From assembly GCA_016125385.1 (NCBI GenBank), contig WGLV01000035.1, positions 26,488-90,487 of the forward strand: a stretch of DNA of 64,000 bases, read 5' to 3'. The DNA comes from a bacterium. Lineage in GTDB: Bacteria; Hinthialibacterota; Hinthialibacteria; Hinthialibacterales; Hinthialibacteraceae. Positions 1-8,773 of the stretch are shown here, piece after piece. Under the pieces are notes generated by a model. That model did not search any database, was not told the origin of the DNA, and saw nothing but the letters and a program-made list of their open reading frames with translations. Both the position numbers and the translations under genes were made by a program. Every line of letters begins with the position of its first letter. Positions within the stretch are counted from its first letter, which is position 1.

Positions 1-867
1 AAGTTGTATCATCAGGTGGTCGTTTCAAACACCGGCGACCAGCCGCTGATATTGAACAGCGTTGAAACCACCTGCGGCTGCACCGCCGCTATCGCTTCCG
101 CCACCACCATCGCGGCGGGGGCCACCGGCGCGGTCGACGTCACCATGACCGCCTCCAGCCATACCACCCGCATGCAGAAACAGGTGCGCATCACCAGCAA
201 CGACCCCACCAAGCCAGAGTTGTTAATTACGCTGTTCGCCGACGTGCGTGATGGCTGGGAGCTGTCGCCCCAGGTCAACTTCCGCTTTTCTGAAACGCCC
301 TTTGATGGCGAAGACTCAATGACCCTGTTTATGAAAAATGAAGACGGCGCGCCGTTTAAAGTGCTTGAAACCCGGGTCGACGACTCTCATTTCACTGTGG
401 AGGCGGGCGAATCTTCCGCGAGCGGAGTCCCGATCACCGTCCACTTCAAGGCGGGTAAGGAAGCGGGCGCCATTACCGCCAATATCGAGATCATCACCGA
501 TTACAGCGTTCAGCCAACCAAAAACGTCAGCGCCTACGCCACCGTGGTCGGCCCCATCGTTTTAAAACCCGCCACCCTGTTTTTCGGCCGTCAAAAGGGC
601 GGACAGGTGATCGATCGTGAACTGCGTCTCGCCTTGCGCAATCAGGAAGATTTCGGCTCGTTTACAGTATCCGGCGTCGATGCCCCTGACGGCGGCGTCT
701 CCGTCGAACAACTCGGCGACAATGGACGAGGCGAGTACCGGCTGAAGATTTCGTATACCATCCCCGAAGAGCCGGGCTATCATCGCGGCAAGCTGATTAT
801 CCACACCAGCCTGAAGTCTCAGCCTGAAGTCGAGGTGAATTATTCCGTTCTGGTTCCCAAATCGTAA
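1..867 (+). CDS. DUF1573 domain protein, 5' truncated by the window edge
   Basis: The reading frame is open from the first base, so the N-terminus (probably with a signal peptide) lies outside the window. The visible start has the DUF1573 signature, a CGCT motif after a run of beta-strand sequence (ETTCGCTAA near residue 25), followed by SNDP and repeated Ig-like strands over about 287 residues. DUF1573 proteins are mostly exported proteins of unknown function, common in Bacteroidota and PVC bacteria. The rhodanese gene starts 28 bp downstream on the same strand, so the two are probably co-transcribed. The family call is firm; the role is unknown. Confidence 0.8.
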   Translation, partial: KLYHQVVVSNTGDQPLILNSVETTCGCTAAIASATTIAAGATGAVDVTMTASSHTTRMQKQVRITSNDPTKPELLITLFADVRDGWELSPQVNFRFSETPFDGEDSMTLFMKNEDGAPFKVLETRVDDSHFTVEAGESSASGVPITVHFKAGKEAGAITANIEIITDYSVQPTKNVSAYATVVGPIVLKPATLFFGRQKGGQVIDRELRLALRNQEDFGSFTVSGVDAPDGGVSVEQLGDNGRGEYRLKISYTIPEEPGYHRGKLIIHTSLKSQPEVEVNYSVLVPKS

Positions 868-894
868 GCGGCATCCTGAATCGGCGAGTTGAAA

Positions 895-1359
895 ATGAAG
901 GTATTATCAGGAACGTTTTCTCAGGCGGCGGCGATTCTCGCCGCCGCCCTGTTATTGGGGCTCGCGGTCAATCAGGCCTCCGACGCGCCGTTACCGTTGA
1001 TCCGACAGCCCGCCCTGGCTGAAGACCTCCCCTGGCCGGTCGTCACCGGAGCCGAAGTGCTTGAATTCGTCAATCAGGGCGCGGCCATTATCATCGACGC
1101 GCGCCCCGCTGAAGATTACGCCCTCGGTCATATCCCGGGCGCGATCAATCTTCCCTTCAATGAGTTCGACGCCTATTTCGAAGAGCTCGGTCCCTCGTTG
1201 CCCAAAGATTTCCCCATCGTGGTCTATTGCGGCGGGGGAAACTGCGACGACTCTCACGAAGTGCTCTATCAGCTTCAGGCGCGTAATTTTCAGGACCTTT
1301 CGATTTATACGGAAGGCTGGCGCGAGTGGAGCCAGGGCGATTTCCCCACGGAGAAATGA
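895..1359 (+). CDS. Rhodanese-like domain protein, exported or membrane-anchored
   Basis: The protein has 154 residues. An N-terminal hydrophobic stretch (about residues 8-27) serves as signal peptide or anchor. A single rhodanese domain follows, with the IIDARPAEDYALGHIPGAIN strand and the active-site loop VVYCGGGNCDDS, whose first Cys is the expected persulfide-carrying residue. The ATG at 895 is preferred over an in-frame TTG at 889 because GGCGAG lies just upstream. Its stop overlaps the start of the next gene, a MauE/DoxX protein. That pairing suggests periplasmic sulfur or thiol-redox handling, but the substrate cannot be read from sequence. Confidence 0.85.
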   Translation: MKVLSGTFSQAAAILAAALLLGLAVNQASDAPLPLIRQPALAEDLPWPVVTGAEVLEFVNQGAAIIIDARPAEDYALGHIPGAINLPFNEFDAYFEELGPSLPKDFPIVVYCGGGNCDDSHEVLYQLQARNFQDLSIYTEGWREWSQGDFPTEK

Positions 1360-1835
1360 TGAACGAGACCCCTTCGACTTCCCCGGGCCTGCTCGATCGT
1401 CCCTGGCTGGAGTGGATCTCCCGCCTGCTGCTGGGCGGCGTGTTGCTCACCGCCGGATCGCTGAAGGCGTTCGACATGCCCGCCATGGCCGATTCGCTGA
1501 TGAACTACGATCTCTTCCCGCTTGCGGTGGTGAACCTGATCGCGATCGTTCTGCCATTGCTTGAAATCCTGCTGGGGGTGGGGCTGATCGCGGGCCTGTT
1601 TTACCGGGGATCGAGGCTGCTGGCTTCGGTCGTGTTCGCGATGTTTCTGTTCTCGATCGCCTACGCGGTGGCGCGGGGGCTCGATATCGACTGTGGATGT
1701 TTCGGAACCGCCAAAGCCATGCATGTCGGCGCGCTGGCGATTCTGCGCAATACGTTCTTCCTCGTCTGCCTGCTGCCGCTCTGGTTCAATCGCCGCCCCG
1801 CCTGGCGGCTCGATCGCCTGCTGTTCAAAGCGTGA
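1356..1835 (+). CDS. MauE/DoxX family redox-associated membrane protein
   Basis: About 160 residues with four hydrophobic segments, at roughly 14-34, 50-80, 88-108 and 123-145. The sequence DIDCGCFGTAK between the third and fourth is the paired-Cys signature of the MauE/DoxX redox family, whose members often partner thioredoxin-like or sulfur-carrying proteins. The start at 1356 overlaps the rhodanese stop (ATGATGA) and has GGAG just upstream, so translation is probably coupled. Together with the rhodanese it looks like a small sulfur or disulfide module of the cell envelope; this pairing is inference from position. Confidence 0.8.
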   Translation: MMNETPSTSPGLLDRPWLEWISRLLLGGVLLTAGSLKAFDMPAMADSLMNYDLFPLAVVNLIAIVLPLLEILLGVGLIAGLFYRGSRLLASVVFAMFLFSIAYAVARGLDIDCGCFGTAKAMHVGALAILRNTFFLVCLLPLWFNRRPAWRLDRLLFKA

Positions 1836-1936
1836 TTTTTTTGAGATGATTCACATCACGCGGCATGACGGAGCGCAACGCCGCCTCATCGAAACTCCGT
1901 CGCGCCGATTATGGGATAACCCGGGGAGGTGGTGGA

Positions 1937-3085
1937 ATGAACTCGATCAAGACTCTCGTCCTGACGCTCGTCTGTTGCGCGGTTTTGATTCCAGACGCGC
2001 CGGGGCGGGATGCGCCTTCACCGATCGATCTCTCCCCGTTTCGCGATGGAATCCACCACTGGCGCATGAAATACGGCCGCGACCGCAACGACGCTCTCTA
2101 TGATGAAGGCGACGTGATCTCGATCGCGAACAACATGCTTCGCTTTCAATGCGCCGACGGCGGCTGGCCGAAAAACATCGACTGGCTGGTTGACCTGGCG
2201 CCGGACGAAGTTCGGCGTATCACCGGTTCATCCCTCTCCAGCACCTTTGATAACCGCAATACCTATTCCCAGATCGAATACCTGTCGAAAGCGTACGCCG
2301 AAACGGGAGATGAACGGTATCGCGACTCGGCGGAAAGCGGGCTTGAGTACATTCTGCGCGAACAGCGCGACAGCGGAGGATGGCGCGGCAGCGACGTCGA
2401 CGCGATTACCTTCAACGACGACGTGATGGCGGGAATCATGAACCTGCTGCTCGATATCCGTCAGGGCGCGGAATTCTATGACTGGGTAAACGATGAGTTG
2501 AGATCGAAACTGGATGACGCCTTGAACCGCGCGATCGATGCGACGCTTCGCTGTCAGATCGTATCCGGCGGCGTCAAAACCGCCTGGTGTCAGCAACATG
2601 ACCATGCGTCGTATCAACCGGTGAAGGCGCGCACGTTTGAGCTTGCCGCGATCACCGCGGGAGAAAGCGTGGGGGTTGCCCGGTTTCTGATGCGGTTGAA
2701 GAATCCTTCGCCGGAGGTCATTGAGGCGGTTGAATGCGCGGCGGCGTGGTTTGAACGGTCAAAGATCGAAGGCGTCCGCGTTAAAGACGTCCCCATTGAT
2801 CCAGTCCGTTTCGAACATCACACCGCCACGTTCAACCGGGTTGTTGTTGATGACCCATCCGCGCCGCCGGTCTGGGCGCGGTATTACGAGATCGAAACCA
2901 ACCGCCCGTTTTTCTGTAATCGCGACGGGATCAAAGTGTATCGCCTGGCTGACGTCGATCTGGAACGGCGCACCGGGTACGCGTGGTATGGAACCTGGCC
3001 CGCCGCCTTGCTCAAACGCGACTTCCCTAAATGGAAACAGGCCATCCAGCGTTCGCGGGACGGCCTGTCGAATGAGTCGGGTTGA
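1937..3085 (+). CDS. pelA: Secreted pectate lyase, polysaccharide lyase family 10
   Basis: 382 residues. It cleaves polygalacturonate by beta-elimination outside the cytoplasm. A signal peptide covers about residues 1-23. The PL10 core is clear: NMLRFQCADGGWPKNIDW near the start, the NRNTYSQIEYLSKAY helix pair, an EYILREQRDSGGW repeat, HHTATFNRV, and the C-terminal WYGTWPAALLKRDFPKW. The ATG at 1937 was chosen because GGGGAGGTGG sits directly upstream; an in-frame ATG at 1865 has no ribosome site and would add a non-signal-like leader. The stop is 6 bp from the convergent flgN stop. The gene fits the window's other polysaccharide-degrading enzymes. Confidence 0.9.
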   Translation: MNSIKTLVLTLVCCAVLIPDAPGRDAPSPIDLSPFRDGIHHWRMKYGRDRNDALYDEGDVISIANNMLRFQCADGGWPKNIDWLVDLAPDEVRRITGSSLSSTFDNRNTYSQIEYLSKAYAETGDERYRDSAESGLEYILREQRDSGGWRGSDVDAITFNDDVMAGIMNLLLDIRQGAEFYDWVNDELRSKLDDALNRAIDATLRCQIVSGGVKTAWCQQHDHASYQPVKARTFELAAITAGESVGVARFLMRLKNPSPEVIEAVECAAAWFERSKIEGVRVKDVPIDPVRFEHHTATFNRVVVDDPSAPPVWARYYEIETNRPFFCNRDGIKVYRLADVDLERRTGYAWYGTWPAALLKRDFPKWKQAIQRSRDGLSNESG

Positions 3086-3091
3086 TCGGCT

Positions 3092-3580
3092 TCACGCTCT
3101 GACGTTTAATCCCGCGCGCGCCGCGCCCAGCCTGACCTTGCTGCCGTTGCGTGAATACGTTTCCTGGTTTTTGACTCGCGCGAACTGGTTGACCTGCGCG
3201 TTAAGCGTCTCAATGGCGCGTTGCAGCATCACCCGGTTCGACTGGTTGATGTTCTGAACCCGCGTCGCCATCTCTTTCAATGCGTTGCCCGCCGTTTCCA
3301 GCTCGCCGCGTTCTTCCGGCGCCATCGCCGCGAGAATCTCGTTCAGCTTCGCGCCGCCGTTCAACCCCAGCGATTCGGCCAGTTCGCGGCTGCGTTCGGC
3401 GCGCTCGTCTTCCAGCATGGCGGCGTCTTCGGCCAGCGCGTCGAGGCGTTCGGCGCTTTCCAGCAGCGCGCCCGCTTCGCCAAAGGCGAGCCAGCGTTGT
3501 TCTTCACGCTTTTCGAGCAGAATCTTCTCCTGAATCTTCAACTCTTCATGAAGAACCCGAACCAGCGGTTTTGCGTTCAT
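3092..3580 (-). CDS. flgN: FlgN family flagellar export chaperone
   Basis: 162 residues, almost entirely helical and rich in Glu, Arg and Leu, with no signal peptide. FlgN proteins are cytoplasmic chaperones that hold the hook-filament junction proteins FlgK and FlgL before export. The C-terminal ETYSRNGSKVRLG is typical of the family's YxxxG tail. It is the last gene of a seven-gene flagellar run on this strand, 32 bp after the rod-binding protein. FlgN is weakly conserved, so context carries much of the call. Confidence 0.75.
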   Translation of the reverse strand: MNAKPLVRVLHEELKIQEKILLEKREEQRWLAFGEAGALLESAERLDALAEDAAMLEDERAERSRELAESLGLNGGAKLNEILAAMAPEERGELETAGNALKEMATRVQNINQSNRVMLQRAIETLNAQVNQFARVKNQETYSRNGSKVRLGAARAGLNVRA

Positions 3581-3612
3581 GTCCGTACCTCTCGCGCTGA
3601 TTTCTTCGGCCG

Positions 3613-4167
3613 TTACCGGTTTTCGATCTGGTCCGTCGAAATCGGTGTCGCCTTGCTCAACGATTTAAAATCGCCGCCCTTGCGTTTCAGGTCGAACATC
3701 TTCGGCTCGTCGTGCAGGGGCATAAAATCTTCCGTCTTGGCTTCCAGGTTCATAAACCCGTATTTGCCATTCAGCGATTTGAAATCCGAATGGTCTTCCT
3801 TGCTGACGTCCTTCGGGTCGGCCAGCGTATCGTTTTTGCGTTTCAGTTCTTCGTAGATCGTCTGATCGAGCCCCAGGCTGCTGTTGGTCGCGATGTTTTC
3901 AGCCAGCGCGTCGTCGCTCATGTCGGTGTACATTTCCATGGCGTGCGAGTCCTCGCCGAACAGGCCGTCTTCTTTCGGAACCGTCTTGCGCATTTCTTTC
4001 AGCAACTGCCGCACGATCATCTGTTCGAACTGGTCGGCGGTCTCGCGCATCTTTTTTTCAGACATCTTGCCCTTGGAGCCGAGCGCCATCATGCGCAGCT
4101 TTTCGGTCTGGGCGTCGTACTGACCGCCGGCGACCGCATCCGCGCTGGAAGGTAACGTGAGGTCCAT
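3613..4167 (-). CDS. flgJ: Rod-binding protein, FlgJ N-terminal type
   Basis: 184 residues. FlgJ caps the growing rod in the periplasm. The rod-binding domain is seen at about residues 45-105: ADQFEQMIVRQLLKEMRKTV, then MEMYTDMSDDALAENIA. The peptidoglycan-hydrolysing half of enterobacterial FlgJ is absent, so another muralytic enzyme must open the wall; the lytic transglycosylase at 48549 is one candidate, without direct evidence. The start at 4167 is backed by AAAGGAG upstream. The longer in-frame extension overlaps flgI and is not coding-like. It lies 11 bp after flgI. Confidence 0.85.
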   Translation of the reverse strand: MDLTLPSSADAVAGGQYDAQTEKLRMMALGSKGKMSEKKMRETADQFEQMIVRQLLKEMRKTVPKEDGLFGEDSHAMEMYTDMSDDALAENIATNSSLGLDQTIYEELKRKNDTLADPKDVSKEDHSDFKSLNGKYGFMNLEAKTEDFMPLHDEPKMFDLKRKGGDFKSLSKATPISTDQIENR

Positions 4168-4178
4168 TTTCGGCTCCT

Positions 4179-5375
4179 TTATCGTATGACGATGTCGGCT
4201 TTGATGGCGCCCATCGCCGCCATGTTCTGAAGAATCGCGATCAGGTCGCGCGGAGTATAGCCCAGCGCGTTCAGGTTGTTGACCACTTCGCCGATGGTGG
4301 CGCCCTTGATGGTCGCGATTTTTTCGCCGGTCTGCTGCGCCTGAACGGTCGTCTGATTGGTCTGGATCGGCGCGCCGCCCGGTCCCAGCCCGGCGGGCGT
4401 GACCTCGGGCGTATTCTGAATCGAGATGCGCAACGCACCGTGCGCGATCACGCAATCCTGCACGCGGATGTCGAGGCCCGCCACCACCGTGCCGGTCCGC
4501 TCGTTGATGACGATGCGCGCCGGCTGGTCGGTTTCGACCTGCGCTTCTTCCACATAGGCGATCACGTCGGCCAGCGATTGAAACGATCTCTTGCCGAGGG
4601 TGATTTCGTTTTTGTCGTTCAGCCCGACCAGAACCCTGATCGCGCCCGCGTCTTCGGCCATCGCCACCGGCGCGCCGGCGATCGAGTTGATTTTCGACTG
4701 GATGTTCGAGGCCGTCTTCCAGTCCGGTTCGTTGATCAGCCAGCGCAACACGTTGCCCGGCTGAAGCACGTTATGAAATACGGTTTCGCCCTCGACGATC
4801 GCGCCGTTAGGAATCATCCCCACCACGGTGTGGTTCTGCTGAACCACCGCGCCGCCCGCCGCGCCCGCGCCGCCACCGCCCGAAACGACGAAGCCGCCGA
4901 TCGAGACCGGGCCCTGCGCCAGCGCGTGAAAGTCGCCGTCGCCGCCTTTCAATGGAGTCGAGATCAGGTAGCCGCCCTGCAGGCTCTGCGCCCGTCCGAT
5001 GCTGATCACGGTTACGTCGATGCGTTGCCCGGGGCGTGAGAAGGGCGGCAGGCTGGTCATCACCATCACCGCCGCCACGTTATCGGGAACCACCTCGGTC
5101 GAGATCACGTCGGGGTCGAGCACGTTGATTCCCATGCCCGCCACCATGTTGTTCAGCGATTGCGCGGTAAAACCGCGGCGGCCGTCGCCGGTGCCGTTCA
5201 GCCCCGCCACCAGGCCATAGCCGATCAGCGGGTTGTCCTGAACGCCTTCCAGCACCGCGATGTCTTTGATCCGTGAAATCACCGGTTGCGCCGAAGCGTC
5301 GAATGATGACGCGATCAGCGCCGCCGCCAGCGCGGCGAACAATCCGATGAAACGCGGTTGAATTCGAATGAACAT
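4179..5375 (-). CDS. flgI: Flagellar P-ring protein FlgI
   Basis: 398 residues with a signal peptide (about 1-29, ending DASAQ). It forms the P ring around the rod in the peptidoglycan layer. Family hallmarks are visible: SRIKDIAVLEGVQDNPLIGYGLVAGLNGTGD at the mature N-terminus, the FTAQSLNNM segment, INERTGTVVAG, and the C-terminal IGEVVNNLNALGYTPRDLIAILQNM. GGGAGA precedes the ATG at 5375 at good spacing, so it is preferred over the ATG five codons upstream. It lies between flgH and the rod-binding gene in the usual order. Confidence 0.96.
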   Translation of the reverse strand: MFIRIQPRFIGLFAALAAALIASSFDASAQPVISRIKDIAVLEGVQDNPLIGYGLVAGLNGTGDGRRGFTAQSLNNMVAGMGINVLDPDVISTEVVPDNVAAVMVMTSLPPFSRPGQRIDVTVISIGRAQSLQGGYLISTPLKGGDGDFHALAQGPVSIGGFVVSGGGGAGAAGGAVVQQNHTVVGMIPNGAIVEGETVFHNVLQPGNVLRWLINEPDWKTASNIQSKINSIAGAPVAMAEDAGAIRVLVGLNDKNEITLGKRSFQSLADVIAYVEEAQVETDQPARIVINERTGTVVAGLDIRVQDCVIAHGALRISIQNTPEVTPAGLGPGGAPIQTNQTTVQAQQTGEKIATIKGATIGEVVNNLNALGYTPRDLIAILQNMAAMGAIKADIVIR

Positions 5376-5399
5376 GACGCCGTCTCCCATGGATTCGGG

Positions 5400-6017
5400 T
5401 TAGAACAGAAAATTGAACAGCCGCGAGATGATGGCCGGCTTGTTGTAATCGGTCATGGTTCCATCGCCGATGTAACTGATTTCGGCGTCGGCCACCTGCC
5501 ACGAAAAGACGGTGTTATTGATGATGTCGCGCGGCCTGACCTTGCCCGACAGCACGATGGTTTTGTATTCCTCGCCGATGCGGATGGTCTTGCGCGCCTC
5601 AATCAGGTAGTTGCCCACCGGATCGATCTTGACCACGGTGGCCGAAATGCGTGAATTGAAACGGCTTGAGCGGTCGACCGCCGTCTCGCCCTGAAACTGG
5701 TTGGATGAGTCGTATTTGAAGCCGGGCGCGTTGGCCGCTCCGTTGAACAGCTTGTCCATCAGGGGGTTGTTCCACAACAGGCTGAGCAGGCCGTCCATGT
5801 TATGCTTGCGGTTGCCCTGCGAGTCGGCGGTGTCGTTGGCGCTGTGATCTTCTTCGATCAGAATGGTGAGAATGTCGCCCACTCGCGATGCGTTGGCGTC
5901 GGTCACCAGGTAATTCATCTTTGAATCGGGCGTCCATAGCGAACGCGCCCGCGTCGCGGGCGAAAGCGCCGTCAGGGCGCCGAGTATCGCGATTAGAATC
6001 AGGCTGCGCTTCATCAT
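5400..6017 (-). CDS. flgH: Flagellar L-ring protein FlgH lacking a lipobox cysteine
   Basis: 205 residues. FlgH builds the L ring in the outer membrane. Typical segments are SLWTPDSK after the signal peptide, VGDILTILIEEDHSANDTA, and GNYLIEARKTIRIGEEYKTIVLSGKVRPRDI near the C-terminus. In enterobacteria FlgH is a lipoprotein with an N-terminal Cys. Here the signal sequence ends ALSPATRARSLW and the whole protein contains no Cys, so it cannot be lipidated in the usual way. Position between flgA and flgI and the conserved core make identity secure. Confidence 0.93.
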   Translation of the reverse strand: MMKRSLILIAILGALTALSPATRARSLWTPDSKMNYLVTDANASRVGDILTILIEEDHSANDTADSQGNRKHNMDGLLSLLWNNPLMDKLFNGAANAPGFKYDSSNQFQGETAVDRSSRFNSRISATVVKIDPVGNYLIEARKTIRIGEEYKTIVLSGKVRPRDIINNTVFSWQVADAEISYIGDGTMTDYNKPAIISRLFNFLF

Positions 6018-6032
6018 CTCTCTCCTGTGCCG

Positions 6033-7031
6033 TTACCGCACAAACTCAACCAGGTCGCTGGCGAGCACCTTGGCGAACACGATCTGCTTGGTGTCTTCGG
6101 TCTTCACGGGAATCACGTCGCCCAGCGCGGCGCGTTTTTCCGCCTTGACGGAGGTGTGCATGGTCAGTCCGCCGGTGCGGACCACCATCGTCGCCTTGTT
6201 GCCGCGTTGCAGGACGAAATTGGTCTCGATCTCAAACCAGCGGATCGGCTCGTTTTTATGCAGGGGCGTTTTGACGCGTGAACCAACCAGCGCTTCCGGG
6301 TCGTCGGCCAGTTGCTGGTCGATCTGCTGGTTGTCGACGTAGATCACCCGCTGGCCCAGATCGCCGGCGCTGATCACGTCGCCCCGGTTCAGGTTGCCGG
6401 TCGGGACGTACACCGTGCGCTTGTGCTCGGTCGCCACGATGAACGGCGCTTTGCCGACCTGGATCTGGTTGATATAAAACTCCACGTCATAGCGCGCCGT
6501 GCCCTGGTACTGATCGGTCAGCCGGTTGACGTACATTCCCACCTCGCCGGTCGGCAGCCAGACGGTTTCCGCCGGGCTGCTTAAAACGCGCATCGAGACC
6601 TCGTCTTCGGTCCAGCCCGATTCGCGCAGGATGTGTTTCTTCAGCTCTTCAACCATGGTAGCCGGCGCGATGGTCTGTCCGTCGCCGAATACCTCGATCA
6701 GGCGCGCGCCCTGCAGGTCGACGCTCAGATAATCGAGCCCGGCGGCGCGGATGTCGCGTAACACCTTGATGGGAGACAGCCGGCCTTTTTCGCCCGATTC
6801 GGGAACCTCGGCCACCGGCAGCTTTCTGAGCGCTTCACACAACGCCGGGTCGCCGCCTTCAATCTTCTCCGCCAGTTCTCCCAGCAGAATCTGGGGGCTG
6901 TGCTCTCCATCCACGATGAACCGTTCCGGCAGCCGCACGATGGTTTTCTCGCGTAATTCGGCCTGAGCGGCCGGCGCGAGCGTCAGCGCGGCGGCGAGCG
7001 TGAGAAGGGCGGCGCGGAACGTGATGTTCAT
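6033..7031 (-). CDS. flgA: FlgA, P-ring assembly chaperone
   Basis: 332 residues with a signal peptide ending AAQAE. FlgA is a periplasmic chaperone for P-ring formation. The C-terminal half carries the SAF-like part: YVPTGNLNRGDVISAGDL, then LVGSRVKTPLHKNEPI, and a final GDVIPVKTEDTKQIVFAKVL strand typical of FlgA. The protein is longer than the roughly 220 residues of enteric FlgA because of an N-terminal extension (about residues 25-190) whose role is unclear. It lies 21 bp after flgG. Confidence 0.9.
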   Translation of the reverse strand: MNITFRAALLTLAAALTLAPAAQAELREKTIVRLPERFIVDGEHSPQILLGELAEKIEGGDPALCEALRKLPVAEVPESGEKGRLSPIKVLRDIRAAGLDYLSVDLQGARLIEVFGDGQTIAPATMVEELKKHILRESGWTEDEVSMRVLSSPAETVWLPTGEVGMYVNRLTDQYQGTARYDVEFYINQIQVGKAPFIVATEHKRTVYVPTGNLNRGDVISAGDLGQRVIYVDNQQIDQQLADDPEALVGSRVKTPLHKNEPIRWFEIETNFVLQRGNKATMVVRTGGLTMHTSVKAEKRAALGDVIPVKTEDTKQIVFAKVLASDLVEFVR

Positions 7032-7052
7032 GATCGGCTCCTGATTACCGGG

Positions 7053-7844
7053 TTATTGTTTCAGCTGCAGCGCGGTCTGAATCATCTGGTCGCCGGTCCG
7101 CACCGCGCGTGAGTTGACTTCGTAGGCGCGTTGAGCGGTGATCATATTGACCAGTTCTTCCGCCACGCTGACGTTCGAGTTTTCGAGAAAGCCCTGCGCC
7201 AGTATGCCGACGCCGTTCTGACCGGGGTTGCCGGGCGTGGGCGGGCCTGACGATTCCGTTTCCTGAAACAGGTTCTTGCCGGTGGCCGAGAGGCCCGCCG
7301 GGTTGACGAAAGTCGCCAGCTGAATCTGGCCCAGCTGCTGAATCTGGTTGCCGGGCTGAGTCACGACCGAAACGATGCCTTCTTCACTGATGTTGATCGC
7401 GGTGGCTTCGTTGGGGATGGTAATGGCCGGTTCGAGCGGAAAGCCGTCCGAGGTTACGATCTGGCCGGTTTCGTCGAGGTTGAAGGCGCCGTCGCGGGTA
7501 TAGCCGATGGTGCCGTCGGGCAGCGTGATCTGAAAGAAGCCCTTCTGGCCGGCGATCGCGACGTCGAGCGGGTTCTCGGTGACGCGCATCGAACCTTCGG
7601 TGAAGATGCGCCGCGTACCCGCCACGCGGACGCCGTGACCGATCTGGATGCCGGTCGGAAGCCGTGAGGTGGCGTAGGCCGAAGTACCCGCCGGTTTGAT
7701 CGTCTGATACAGAAGATCCTGAAAGTCGACCATGGTTTTCTTGTAGCCAAAGGTGTTGGCGTTCGCCAGGTTGTTGGCGATGTTGTCCACCATGAAGGAC
7801 ATGCCGTGCATTCCAGCGGCGGCGGTGAAGAGTCCTCGTATCAT
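7053..7844 (-). CDS. flgG: Flagellar distal rod protein FlgG
   Basis: 263 residues. It forms the distal rod of the flagellar drive shaft and is exported by the flagellar type III system, so there is no signal peptide. The N-terminal rod motif MIRGLFTAAAGMHGMSFMVDN and NNLANANTFGYKK are seen, and the C-terminal SNVSVAEELVNMITAQRAYEVNSRAV is diagnostic of FlgG. An AGG-rich site precedes the start. It follows flgF, as is usual, with about 100 bp between that contain an inverted repeat. Confidence 0.95.
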   Translation of the reverse strand: MIRGLFTAAAGMHGMSFMVDNIANNLANANTFGYKKTMVDFQDLLYQTIKPAGTSAYATSRLPTGIQIGHGVRVAGTRRIFTEGSMRVTENPLDVAIAGQKGFFQITLPDGTIGYTRDGAFNLDETGQIVTSDGFPLEPAITIPNEATAINISEEGIVSVVTQPGNQIQQLGQIQLATFVNPAGLSATGKNLFQETESSGPPTPGNPGQNGVGILAQGFLENSNVSVAEELVNMITAQRAYEVNSRAVRTGDQMIQTALQLKQ

Positions 7845-7867
7845 AGTCGTGATCTCCTTGAATCAGG

Positions 7868-7887
7868 CAATCAAATCCATTTGATTG
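7868..7887. promoter_or_regulatory. Perfect inverted repeat between flgF and flgG
   Basis: Two 9-base arms, CAATCAAAT and ATTTGATTG, are separated by CC. The loop is too short for a good RNA hairpin and no T-run follows, so a dimeric protein site is more plausible than a terminator. It lies about 25 bp upstream of the flgG start on the minus strand. Function is not shown. Confidence 0.35.
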
Positions 7888-7945
7888 AAGCGCGAACGCT
7901 TGTCATGCGATTGTTTACTGTCTGAATGGCGCTCAGACGATTACA

Positions 7946-8773
7946 TTACCCCGGGCGGCCCACTTCGTTGACCGCGCGGCCTACTGACTGATCGATCGCC
8001 TTCAACACCCTTGAACTCGCCTCAAAAGTGCGGAACGAGTCGATCATCTTCACCATTTCCGTGGTGGGGTCGGTGTTCGATTCTTCAATATACCCCTGCG
8101 CGACCTGGTACTTGTCGGGGATGGTGAAATTATTGGTGTCGCCGTCTTCAACCCGGTAGAGGTTGCCCGGTTCACGGAACAGTTTGTTTTTATCGGCGAA
8201 ATCGACCACCACCACCTGATCCATCAGCGTATTGCGCATCACGCCGTTCTGATCGGGCTGTTGGGTGAATACTTCGCCGTAGTAGTTGATGTAAAAATCT
8301 TTATTACCCACGTAAATCGGCGACTGTTCGTTATTGTTGTTCGCGCCCTGTCCCATGACGTAATGGCCCTGGGTGGTGGTCAGATAGCCTTCGTCGTTGA
8401 CGACGAAATTGCCCGAGCGGGTAAAGCGCATCCCGTCCGGCGTCTTCACCGCGAAAAAGCCGTCGCCAAAGATGCTGACGTCGGTTTTGCTGCCGGTATA
8501 ACGCATCTGGCCGCCCGTATAATCGACGTAAACCCAGTCGACTCCGGCGCCGGTTCCGACGCGGCCGATGGCGTGGTTGTAGCGGGGTTTATCAGTGGAG
8601 GGAGACAACCCGCGGTAGGTTTCAGACAGCATCACGTCGGGAAACGAGCGGATCACGGTCTCTTCGCGCTTGAAACCCGGCATCATCGAACCGGCCATAT
8701 TTTGCGCCAGTACGTCCTGCACGCGTTCCTGAATGATCATGCCGCTCGCGGCGGAATACAAACCGGTGATCAT
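7946..8773 (-). CDS. flgF: Flagellar basal-body rod protein FlgF
   Basis: 275 residues of the flagellar rod/hook family, exported through the flagellar type III apparatus. The N-terminus is MITGLYSAASGMIIQERVQD, with AQNMAGSMMPGFKREE matching the rod consensus. The central FGDGFFAVKTPDGMRFTRSGNF is the FlgE/F/G core, and the C-terminal IEESNTDPTTEMVKMIDSFRTFE is the family tail. It precedes flgG, hence FlgF rather than a second FlgG. The ATG at 8773 has GAGGG upstream; an in-frame start 33 bp earlier is less likely. It heads the flagellar run. Confidence 0.88.
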   Translation of the reverse strand: MITGLYSAASGMIIQERVQDVLAQNMAGSMMPGFKREETVIRSFPDVMLSETYRGLSPSTDKPRYNHAIGRVGTGAGVDWVYVDYTGGQMRYTGSKTDVSIFGDGFFAVKTPDGMRFTRSGNFVVNDEGYLTTTQGHYVMGQGANNNNEQSPIYVGNKDFYINYYGEVFTQQPDQNGVMRNTLMDQVVVVDFADKNKLFREPGNLYRVEDGDTNNFTIPDKYQVAQGYIEESNTDPTTEMVKMIDSFRTFEASSRVLKAIDQSVGRAVNEVGRPG

